This document shows positions 11,571-22,114 of a stretch of DNA of 64,000 bases, in pieces. Within the stretch, counting starts at the first letter, position 1. Every line of letters begins with the position of its first letter. Source of the stretch: Sanderia malayensis (lineage: Eukaryota > Cnidaria > Scyphozoa > Semaeostomeae > Pelagiidae); the NCBI GenBank assembly GCA_013076295.1, contig RQOL01000024.1:1999158-2063157 (forward strand), read 5' to 3'. The position numbers were made by a program, and so were the translations under genes. The notes under the pieces were generated by a model. It worked only from the letters and a program-made list of their open reading frames with translations, made no database searches and had not been told where the DNA came from.

Positions 11571-14500
11571 AAACTCAATTTGATAAAAACTGGCTGAAAC
11601 TTGGTGAGAAGTACAATTTTGGGGCGCTGCATTCGAATATTGAAGTTACTTTTTGAAATGTTGATGTTTTGGGGCATAAAGTGGGGTAGAAGGAGGCAAT
11701 AGGCAAATTTTGAAACTCGTTCAATTTGCATCAAATTTGGTGGAAAGTACAATTTTGGTGCGCTGAATTTGAATACGAAACTTACTTTTTGAAATTTTCA
11801 TGTTCTGTGGGCATAAAACGGGGTAAAAGGGGGCGATATGCCATTTTTCAAACTCGTTCAATTTGCATCACATTTTGTGGAAAGTACAATTTTGGTGCGC
11901 TGAATTTGAATATGAAACTTACTTTTTGAAATTTGCATGTTCTGTGGGCATAAAACGGGGTAAAAGGGGGCAATATGTCATTTTTCAAACTCCTTGAATT
12001 TGCATCAAACTTGGTGGAAAGTACAATTTTGGTGCGCTGAATTTGAATATGAAACTTACTTTTTAAAAATTTAATGTTTTGGGGGAGTAAAACGGGGTAA
12101 AGGGGGGCAATAGGCCGTTTTTCAAACTCTTTCAATTTGCATCAAATTTGGTGGAAGGTACAATTTTGGTGCGCTGAATTTGAATATGAAACTTACTTTT
12201 TGAAATTTTCATGTTCTGTGGGCATAAAACGGGGTAAAAGGGGGCGATATGCCATTTTTCAAACTCGTTCAATTTGAATCACATTTTGTGGAAAGTACAA
12301 TTTCGGTGCGCTGAATTTGAATATGAAACTTACTTTTTGAAATTTTCATGTTCTGTGGGCATAAAACGGGGTAAAAGGGGGCAATATGTCATTTTTCAAA
12401 CTCCTTGAATTTGCATCAAACTTGGTGGAAAGTACAATTTTGGTGTACTGAATTTGAATATGAAACTTACTTTTTGAAATTTTAATGTTTTGGGGGAGTA
12501 AAACGGGGTAAAAGGGGGCAATATGTCATTTTTCAAACTCCTTGAATTTGCATCAAACTTGGTGGAAGGTACAATTTTGGTGCGCTGAATTTGAATGTGA
12601 AACTTACTTTTGGAAATTTTCATGTTCTGTGGGCATAAAACGGGGTAAAAGGGGGCAATATGTCATTTTTCAAACTCCTTGAATTTGCATCAAACTTGGT
12701 GGAAAGTACAATTTTGGTGCGCTGAATTTGAATATGAAACTTACTTTTTAAAAATTTAATGTTTTGGGGGAATAAAACGGGGTAAAGGGGGGCAATAGGC
12801 CGTTTTTCAAACTCTTTCAATTTGCATCAAATTTGGTGGAAGGTACAATTTTGGTGCGCTGAATTTGAATATGAAACTTACTTTTTGAAATTTTCATGTT
12901 CTGTGGGCATAAAACGGGGTAAAAGGGGGCAATATGTCATTTTTCAAACTCCTTGAATTTGCATCAAACTTGGTGGAAAGTACAATTTTGGTGTACTGAA
13001 TTTGAATATGAAACTTACTTTTTGAAATTTTAATGTTTTGGGGGAGTAAAACGGGGTAAAGGGGGGCAATAGGCCGTTTTTCAAACTCTTTCAATTTGCA
13101 TCAAATTTGGTGGAAGGTACAATTTTGGTGCGCTGAATTTGAATATGAAACTTACTTTTTGAAATTTTCATGTTCTGTGGGCATAAAACGGGGTAAAAGG
13201 GGGCGATATGCCATTTTTCAAACTCGTTCAATTTGAATCACATTTTGTGGAAAGTACAATTTTGGTGCGCTGAATTTGAATGTGAAACTTACTTTTTGAA
13301 ATTTTCATGTTCTGTGGGCATAAAACGGGGTAAAAGGGGGCAATATGTCATTTTTCAAACTCCTTGAATTTGCATCAAACTTGGTGGAAAGTACAATTTT
13401 GGTGTACTGAATTTGAATATGAAACTTACTTTTTGAAATTTTAATGTTTTGGGGGAGTAAAACGGGGTAAAAGGGGGCAATATGTCATTTTTCAGACTCC
13501 TTGAATTTGCATCAAACTTGGTGGAAGGTACAATTTTGGTGCGCTGAATTTGAATGTGAAACTTACTTTTGGAAATTTTCATGTTCTGTGGGCATAAAAC
13601 GGGCTAAAAGGGGGCAATATGTCATTTTTCAAACTCCTTGAATTTGCATCAAACTTGGTGGAAAGTACAATTTTGGTGTACTGAATTTGAATATGAAACT
13701 TACTTTTTGAAATTTTAATGTTTTGGGGGAGTAAAACGGGGTAAAAGGGGGCAATATGTCATTTTTCAAACCCCTTGAATTTGCATCAAACTTGGTGGAA
13801 GGTACAATTTTGGTGCGCTGAATTTGAATGTGAAACTTACTTTTTGAAATTTTCATGTTCTGTGGGCATAAAACGGGGTAAAAGGGGGCAATATGTCATT
13901 TTTCAAACTCCTTGAATTTGCATCAAACTTGGTGGAAAGTACAATTTTGGTGTACTGAATTTGAATATGAAACTTACTTTTTGAAATTTTAATGTTTTGG
14001 GGGAGTAAAACGGGGTAAAAGGGGGCAATATGTCATTTTTCAGACTCCTTGAATTTGCATCAAACTTGGTGGAAGGTACAATTTTGGTGCGCTGAATTTG
14101 AATGTGAAACTTACTTTTGGAAATTTTCATGTTCTGTGGGCATAAAACGGGCTAAAAGGGGGCAATATGTCATTTTTCAAACTCCTTGAATTTGCATCAA
14201 ACTTGGTGGAAAGTACAATTTTGGTGTACTGAATTTGAATATGAAACTTACTTTTTGAAATTTTAATGTTTTGGGGGAGTAAAACGGGGTAAAAGGGGGC
14301 AATATGTCATTTTTCAAACCCCTTGAATTTGCATCAAACTTGGTGGAAGGTACAATTTTGGTGCGCTGAATTTGAATGTGAAACTTACTTTTGGAAATTT
14401 TCATGTTCTGTGGGCATAAAACGGGGTAAAAGGGGGGCAATATGTCATTTTTTAAACTCCTTGAATTTGCATCAAACTTGGTGGAAGGTACAATTTTGGT

Positions 14501-15344
14501 GCGCTGAATTTGAATGTGAAACTTACTTTTGGAAATTTTCATGTTCTGTGGGCATAAAACGGGGTAAAGGGGGGCAATATGTCATTTTTCAAACTCCTTG
14601 AATATGCATCAAACTTGGTCGAAGGTACAATTTTGGTGCGCTGAATTTGAATGTGAAACTTACTTTTGGAAATTTTCATGTTCTGTGGGCATAAAACGGG
14701 GTAAAAGGGGGCAATATGTCATTTTTCAAACTCCTTGAATTTGCATCAAACTTGGTGGAAAGTACAATTTTGGTGCGCTGAATTTGAATATGAAACTTAC
14801 TTTTTAAAACTTTAATGTTTTGGGGGAGTAAAACGGGGTAAAAGAGGGCAATAGGCCATTTTTCAAACTCTTTCAATCTGCATCAAATTTGGTGGAAGGT
14901 ACAATTTTGGTGCGCTGAATTTGAATATGAAACTTACTTTTTGAAATTTTCATGTTCTGTGGGCATAAAACGGGGTAAAAGGGGGCAATATGTCATTTTT
15001 CAAACTCCTTGAAATTGCATCAAACTTGGTGGAAAGTACAATTTTGGTGCGCTGAATTTGAATATGAAACTTACTTTTTAAAATTTTAATGTTTTAGGGG
15101 AGTAAAACGGGGTAAAAGAGGGCAATAGGCCATTTTTCAAACTCTTTCAATTTGCATCAAATTTGGTGGAAGGTACAATTTTGGTGCGCTGAATTTGAAT
15201 ATGAAACTTACTTTTTGAAATTTTAATGTTTTGGGGGAGTAAAACGGGGTAAAAGGGGGCAATATGTTATTTTTCAAACTCGTTGAATTTGCATCAAATT
15301 TGGTGGAAAGTACAATTTTCAGGCGCTGAATTTGAATATGAAAC
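11571..15344. repeat. 137-bp satellite array with a 274-bp dimer order
   Basis: About 27.5 head-to-tail copies of a 137-bp unit (key stretches: ttggtggaaagtacaatttt, gaatttgaatatgaaactta, aaaacggggtaaaagggggc). Two monomer types alternate, one with atgttctgtgggcata and one with atgttttgggggagta. In the middle of the array (about 13355-14450) dimers repeat at exactly 274 bp with almost no change, the sign of recent homogenisation. The first copies at the left edge are more diverged. Repeated minus-strand ORFs inside are a by-product of the periodicity. Confidence 0.96.
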
Positions 15345-16768
15345 GAGCTTCAACGGAATAATTATATTAAATAAAACCCACTTTATCTGGGAAAGAACCA
15401 TTTTATCTGAGAAAAGTGGGAAGTCACCTAAAGTGAGAAGTCATGAAAAGTGGGAAGTGGGAAGTCAAAAAAAAGTGGGCAGTAACCAAAAGTGGGAAGT
15501 TGAAAGTTACCAAAAGTGGGTTTATCTGATTATGGTGACATTCGCTTCCCATAAGTATGGCAGGCGGACAACACAGAGTATGAAGAGAATCTCAATAAAA
15601 CATACACGAATTATCATATCCATTCTTCCTACAGCTTGTGTCACGGGCGTTAAATTTGGAAAGAAACAGACGAGCTTCAACGGAATAATTTTGAAGAAAA
15701 CCCACTTTATCTGAGAAAAACCCACTTTATCTGAGAAAAAGTGGGAAGTCACAAAAAATGGGAAGTCATCAAAAGTGGGAAGTGGGAAGTCAAGAAAAAG
15801 TGGGAAGTCAAGAAAAAGTCGGAAGTCACTTAAAGTGGGAAATGGGAAGTTACCAAAAATGGGTTTATCTGATTATGGTGACATTCGCTTCCCATAAGTA
15901 TGGCAGGCGGACAACACAGGGTATGAAGAGAATCTCAATAAAACATACACGAATTATCATATCCATTCTTCCTACAGCTTGTGTCACGAGCGTTAAATTT
16001 GGAAAGAAACAAACGAGCTTCAACGGAATAATAAGAAGACCCACTTTATCTGAAAAAAACCCACTTTATCTGAGAAAAAGTGGGAAGTCACCAAAAGTGG
16101 GAAGTCATCAAAAGTGGGAAGTGGGAAGTCAAGAAAAAGTGGGAAGTCAAGAAAAAGTCGGAAGTCACTTAAAGTGGGAAGTGGGAAGTTACCAAAAATG
16201 GGTTTATCTGATTATGGTGACATTGGCTTCCCATAAGTATGGCAGGCGGACAACACAGAGTATGAAGAGAATCTCAATAAAACATACACGAATTATCATA
16301 TCCATTCTTCCTACAGCTTGTGTCACGGGCGTTAAATTTGGAAAGAAACAAACGAGCTTCAACGGAATAATATTGAAGAAAACCCACTTTATCTGAAAAA
16401 GAAAACCACTTTATCTGAGAAAAAGTTGGAAGTCACCAAAAGTGGGAAGTTATCAAAAGTGGGAAGTGGGAAGTCAAGAAAAGGTGGGAAGTCAAGAAAA
16501 AGCGGGAAGTCACTCAAAGTGGGAAGAGGGAAGTTACCAAAAATGGGTTTATCTGATTATGGTGACATTCGCTTCCCATAAGTATGGCAGACGGACAACA
16601 CAGAGAATGAAGAGAATCTCAATAAAATATACACGAATTATCATATCCATTCTTCCTACAGCTTGTGTCACGAGCGTTAAATTTGGAAAGAAACAAACGA
16701 GCTTCAACGGAATAATATTGAAGAACACCCACTTTATCTGAAAATAACCCACTTTATCTGAGAAAAAT
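15345..16768. repeat. About 340-bp satellite, four units
   Basis: The marker CGAGCTTCAACGG recurs at 15344, 15671, 16014, 16353 and 16698 (spacings 327-345). Each unit holds a run of short subrepeats (agtgggaagtca and variants, with the complementary-sounding cccactttatctgag) and a unique part (gacattcgcttcccataagt). Differences in unit length come from the subrepeat number. The array starts directly at the last 137-bp monomer with no spacer. Confidence 0.93.
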
Positions 16769-18443
16769 TTTTGACAACTTTAGTTATTTTCGAAAACATG
16801 CTCCCATTTTTGACTCGCGCATGGGCAAGCCAATAGAAGTTGTTCAAGTTTACTCCCATTTTTGACACCCCAAACTGCAAAAATTTCAACAATGACCTCG
16901 ATATTCATAATCAGCGCCCCTTAAACTGTACATTTTGGTGATTGTCATCAATTTCTGACAACCTTAGTTTTTTTCGATAACATGCTCCCATTTTTGACTC
17001 GCGCATGGGCAAGCGAGTAGAAGTTGTTCAAGTTTATTTCCAGTTTTGACACCCTAAATTTCAAAAATTTTAAAAATGACCTCGATATTCATAATCAGCG
17101 CCCTGAAATTGTACTTTTTGGTGATTGTCATCAATTTTTGACAACTTTAGTTATTTTCGAAAACATGCTCCCATTTTTGACTCGCGCATGGGCATGCGAG
17201 TAGAAGTTGTTCAATTTTACTCCCATTTTTGACACCCTAACCCGCAAAATTTTCAAAAATGACCTCGATATTCATAATCAGCGCCCTTAAACTGTACTTT
17301 TTGGTGAATTTCATCAATTTCTGACAACTTTAGTATTTTTCGATAACAGGCTCCCGTTTTTGACCCGCGCATGGGCATGCGAGTAAAAGTTGTTCAATTT
17401 TACTCCCATTTTTGACACCCTAAACTGCAAAATTTTCAAAAAATGACTCCGATATTTATAATCAACGCCATTATACTGTACTTTTTGGTGATTTTCATCA
17501 ATTGCTGACAACTTTAGTTTTTTTCAATAATATGCTCCCATTTTTGACTCGCGCATAGGCATGCGAGTAGAAGTTGTTGAATTTTACTCCCATTTTTGAC
17601 ACGTTAAACTGCCAAATTTTCGAAAATGACCTCGATATTCATAATCAGCGCCCTTAAACTGTACTTTATGGTGATTTTAATCAATTTGTGACAACTTTAG
17701 TTTTTTTCGATAATATGCTCCTATTTTTAACTCGCGCATGGGCAAGCGAATAAAAGTTGTTCAATTTTACTCCCATTTTTGACACGTTAAACTGCCAAAT
17801 TTTCAAAAATGACCTCGATATTCATAATCAGCGCCCTTAAACTGTACTTTTTGGTGATTTTCATCAATTTCTGACAACTTTAGTTTTTTTCCATAACATG
17901 GTCCCATTTTTGACTCGCGCATGGGCAAGCGAGTAGAAGTTGTTCAAGTTTACTCCCATTTCTGACACCCTAAATTGCAGAAATTTCAAAAATGACCTCG
18001 ATAGTCATAATCAGCGCCCTGAAATTGTACTTTTTGGTGATTTTCATCAATTTCTGACATATTTAGTTATTTTCGAAAACATACTCCCATTTTTGACTCG
18101 CGCATGGGCAAGCGAGTAGAAGTTGTTCAAGTTTACTCCCATTTTTGACACCCTAAATTTCAAAAATTTCAAAAATGATCTCGATATTCATAATCAGCGC
18201 CCCTAAACTGTACTTCATCAATTGCTGACAACTTTAGTTATTTTCGAAAACATGCTCCCATTTTTGACTCGCGCATGGGCAAGCGAATAGAAGTTGTTCA
18301 AGTTTACTCCCATTTTTGACACTCTAAACTGCAAAATTTTCAAAAATGACCTCGATATTCATAATCAGCGCCCCTTAAACTGTACTTTTTGGTGATTGTC
18401 ATCAATTTCTGACAACTTTAGTTTTTTTCGATAACATGCTCCC
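16769..18443. repeat. About 182-bp satellite, nine units
   Basis: Markers TGACAACTTTAGTT and CTCCCATTTTTGACTCGCGC recur about every 182 bp from 16771 to 18411. Other constant parts are gacctcgatattcataatcagcgccc and aaactgtactttttggtga. One unit near 18200 carries a short deletion. The array breaks off inside a unit at about 18443, where piggyBac-like sequence starts. Confidence 0.93.
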
Positions 18444-18444
18444 A

Positions 18445-19548
18445 GAAATCCAGACAAGCCAATAAGAATGGGATGGACGATTTGTAAAGTAAGTCATAAA
18501 TGAGCGAATGGTGGAAATTATGCTGCTAACCATGTGATGAAAGTGGGGAAGAAAACGTACAAAACATCTGGCAATGGTAAAAACTATGATATTGTTGAGC
18601 AACTCATATCTGAATTTAAAGACAGTGGACGCGACGTTTGGTTGTTATGGACAGTGGATTTCCCACAATAAAATTAATGGAAGATGCAAGAGCAAATGGC
18701 ATATACTCGATTAATTGCTACGCAAAGGGGCAACCTGCTCATTTTCCATGCAGCCGTAAGGAAAATTTGCGTTCAGCAAGACAATTTTTTTTGGGGTTTT
18801 CTAGATCTCTTTATAAAGGTTTTCTAAACATTACATATTGGAACGACAACAATGTGATAATCATTTTGGATAATGACATCAAGCCTGGTCAGCAGTACTG
18901 GGAACCTGTTGAAGTCAACCAAGGAAGAGAATAGGTCATCATTAATAATGCCCAGAGTTGCTACACTATATCGCGAAATGTGCGGATGGGTAAACAGAAC
19001 CAACCAGCAACTGTCTTATTATAATGCTGAACTTAGAAGTGTGAGGAAGCAAAACGGAATTTTCGATAGACATTGTGAGATGTAGCTACGTCTTAGTCAA
19101 CGGTCATACTTTATGGCGCAACAGCAATAATCTTCACTAGCAGTTATGAAAAAATGCTCTTTCGCAAAGCTCATTTAGATTCGAAGTAATTCGTATCTGG
19201 TGTGCAATGTTCAAGATGTTTCATGAACGTATGCCAGTCCTCCATTATCCATCTGATAAACCACGTGAAAAGAAAATATCGTTGGAATCTGCCCTCGCAT
19301 CACCAAGAAAAGGTCGTCATGAAGAAAAGAGAATTTCAGCAGAGGAATCTTCTAGCAAAGAGAAAAGATTGAAATGCAGAATTTCTTACAAGAAAACATC
19401 ATTTTGTTGCAAAAAGTGTTCTTGTCCTGGCGATCCTTTTGCTCGTTGTTCAAATACAACAGGAATAGATTGCTGGAATAGGCTTTATGCTGCACATGAA
19501 TTCGATCTGCCGAGCAGTCAATCTCAGGAGAACGAAGAAGAGGTCTAA
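18445..19548 (+). pseudogene. piggyBac-type transposase remnant
   Basis: Read across several frames, this stretch follows the DDE_Tnp_1_7 (piggyBac) layout. First comes a lysine-rich piece (KPIRMGW...) and an EQLISEF helix. Next is a catalytic-like VVMDSGFPTIKLMEDA block (from 18638), then the GFLNITYWNDNNVIIILDN strand (18815-18870) and an IMPRVATLYREMCGWVNRTN block (18945-19010). A cysteine-rich tail follows (CCKKC...C...C, about 19400-19480). Frames change at about 18640 and 18930, and stops interrupt about 18495 and 19083, so it cannot make a full enzyme. The link to piggyBac rests on motif order, not a database search. Confidence 0.62.
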
Positions 19549-19729
19549 GCTATTGTAGAAGCTGCTCACTGTCAAAGCAACGTCAACTGAATCAAAAACA
19601 GCTTTTTTCAAAGCTACCATATATCCCCACTAAATGACCTGTTTTTACAATTGTCTGCTGCGAACCGCGATCGCGAATACTCTGTGACTTTTGATGACAC
19701 GCCAAAACTGTGGTTGCACACCTGTTGAC

Positions 19730-19808
19730 CAGTCCCCCCCCCCCACTTTTTACCCCCCAAAACATTAAAATTTCAAAAAGTAAGTTTCATATTCGAATTC
19801 AGCGCCCC
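19730..19808. repeat. Inverted fragment of the 137-bp satellite
   Basis: Reverse complement of about half a monomer: the plus strand reads ttttaccccccaaaacatta, then aaagtaagtttcatattcga and cagcgcccc. It lies 4.4 kb beyond the end of the main array and in opposite orientation. Confidence 0.85.
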
Positions 19809-20844
19809 AAGGACCCAGGCTCAGAATGATAATATGCAGTAATTCCTGGCGCGAATTTCGTTTTAGTGTTGAGCTGTGTATTGGATTGTGCAATTTGACT
19901 GATACAATACACTCTTTTTTTATAAGAACACACTTCATAAGAACACTGAGGCTCGATTTCCCAAATAAATAAGAACAAGTTTAGAACATGCTCAGGCTCG
20001 GATGAGAAATTAAAAAAGAAACAAGAAAAAAACAAAGTGATTTTTTTATTTTTTCACTTCAATAAAACAAAACCATGCCATTCATTAACAAAAGTCATTC
20101 ATGAGACGTGTTAATGCCGTAGTAAAGTAGCAGAGTACATGTATAAATAATGTTTGAGTTCTGGTCTAATGTTACGGCAAAAATAAAATAAGAACACTTT
20201 TAAGAACATTTGAGCCTCAAATTATGAAAAAATTAAGAACATCGAGCCTATTGTTCTTTTAAAAACATACCTAAATTTGTTTTAATGGTTGTTGTAATTT
20301 TAGGGTCAGTGTGTTAGTACATTATATGAAAGTACATGAAACGATCCCTTTTTTTCTTTATAAGAACAGCCTTAGTATAACAAAAATCAGGCTGCTTGCT
20401 CAAAAAATAAGAACAAAATGAGAAAAAAACAAAGCCGGTTGACATTCACAAATATAATGGGGAGCATTTTTGACTCGCTGTTGGAAGCATCAGGTGAAAA
20501 GAAGAAAGTTTTCTTGCTGTATGCTTATGGAACTACATAATACAACAATTACAGTATTTCATTTTTGTTTTGGAAAATAAAAGTTTTTTAACTTTGATGA
20601 AACAAGATCGAAAATCGAAGTCAAAATGATTGCTTGAGTGGTCTCAAAACAAATGTTTTTGCGTTCAATCCTGAAAATGGCATTGAGATTGAGATATTGA
20701 CTTTAACTTTAACTTTATTATTTTTAATTATTTCGATTCAATTTAATTTCTACTTTATTGCAATTTGGTAAATTTGTTATGTTACTGTTATTAGATTAAG
20801 GGCCATTTTGGCCTGTATATCTGCATTGTAAAAAAAAAAAAAAA
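19809..20844. other. AT-rich spacer with scattered AATAAGAACA motifs
   Basis: The motif ataagaaca and the neighbouring pattern 'gaggctc / caggct' recur in loose copies around 19914-20038, 20185-20245 and 20355-20440, two of them followed by gaaaaaaacaaag. These are probably worn copies of one repeat. No gene seen. Confidence 0.45.
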
Positions 20845-21375
20845 AGATATTATTTTCTTAATTTTCTGGATCATACAGTGAAATAAAAGCCATCTGCCGC
20901 GAGTCACCTCAAGGTCCTTTGATTTACTCTGTTCTGTTCTGTTCACATCACAGGACAGGCAGGGCTCTGCTCTGTTTTCTTCACTTTTCAAAACTTTCTT
21001 CGCTCCCGCTGCGATCCACTGTTTCAAATATTTGTGTGGCTTTCCAAATTTGACAGCCTATTTATATCCATTTCCTTTCCGTGTCCAACAATACCTTAAA
21101 TTTAGTTTTATGAGCTGGTTTTTAATAATTTGATATTATTTTCTTAACTTTCTGGATAATACAGTGAAATAAAAGCCATCTGTCGCGAGCACCTCAAGGT
21201 TCTGTTCACAGGACAGGGCTCTGCTCTGTTTTCTTCACTTTTCACATACGCTTCCTTCGCTCCCGCTGCGATCCACTGTTTCAAATATTTGTGTGGCTTT
21301 CCAAAATTTGACAGCCTATTTATATCCATTTCCGTGTCCGTTTCCGTGTTAGTTTTATGAGCTGGTTTTTAATAA
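20845..21375. repeat. Tandem duplication, two units of about 250-290 bp
   Basis: Unit 1 (about 20845-21130) and unit 2 (about 21130-21375) share gatattattttcttaa, acagtgaaataaaagccatc, gctcccgctgcgatccactg and agttttatgagctggttttt. Unit 2 has short deletions (for example the Ctgttctgttctgttcac run). Confidence 0.9.
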
Positions 21376-22114
21376 GATAGACCAAGAACTACATGACATC
21401 GTAAATAATGGGTTTAAAAAATCTTGAATAATACCCCAACTGACAAAACGCAATTTAAAACAAAGCGTATATTCCCACAAAATATAAGAAACGGCTCTTT
21501 ACATATAAAACTTAACTTATTTGCCATCAACTGTATTTCTCTAATTTCATAATCTTCAATTTCATTTCATAAATTTATTATGAAATGAATTTATGAAATG
21601 TATTTCATGAAAAGATTCGTAAAATTGTGTTGTGTTGTTAAATCAGTCATAGTTTTACGGTTTTCGGATCCAGCAAAACTTATTTTCCGATTTCTCGTCG
21701 GTTGGTTAGGCTTGTCGGCCAATCAGCCAGTCGGAATTCTCCGAAAACCCACCTCCCTCTGGCCTTTGATATCTAGCACCAACCGGGAAAAGAAGGGAAT
21801 AGACTCACTGCATTGCGTCCCTGTGATACGTTCGTTGGACAACTCCGGAACAAGGGACTTATTTACCGACAGAAAACAACGCGCCGCTCTGCCGCTCTGC
21901 CCGGTCGACGACAAACTTCTTTGTTGAGGTATTTTACAGACCAGAATTTTTCGGAACGAAGCTTCCAAATTTGCCCACTTTTCTTACTGTCAGTAAACGA
22001 GTCTCGTCGTGCTTGCACTCAATCGAGACTCGTGCAACAAGTCTAAGAAGGGCCTCGATGATCGATCTCATATCACATATTATATCGCTGAGGATTAATT
22101 AACTGATATTCAAA
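21376..22114 (+). promoter_or_regulatory. Upstream region of the CIP2A-like gene with a CCAAT box
   Basis: An AT palindrome around 21545-21610 (tttcataaatttattatgaa) precedes a less AT-rich 400-bp stretch. This stretch holds ggccaatcagcc (about 21717-21728), a good CCAAT box, roughly 390 bp before the start codon. The ORFs here overlap on both strands and have no family features. Confidence 0.35.

Noticed and set aside
11848..14876. Series of 66-121 codon ORFs on the minus strand (…KSKFHIQIQRTKIV…) as a repeat protein
   Set aside because: They repeat with the 137-bp satellite. Neither 137 nor 274 is a multiple of three, so frames are not maintained between units.
15283..16752. ORFs of 99-212 codons (WEVGSQEKVGS repeats)
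   Set aside because: They arise from the 340-bp satellite and its agtgggaagtca subrepeats, with no start context, splice sites or domain.
21598..22046. Plus- and minus-strand ORFs before the CIP2A-like gene
   Set aside because: Overlap on both strands in a less AT-rich promoter-like region, which makes chance ORFs likely; no domain.
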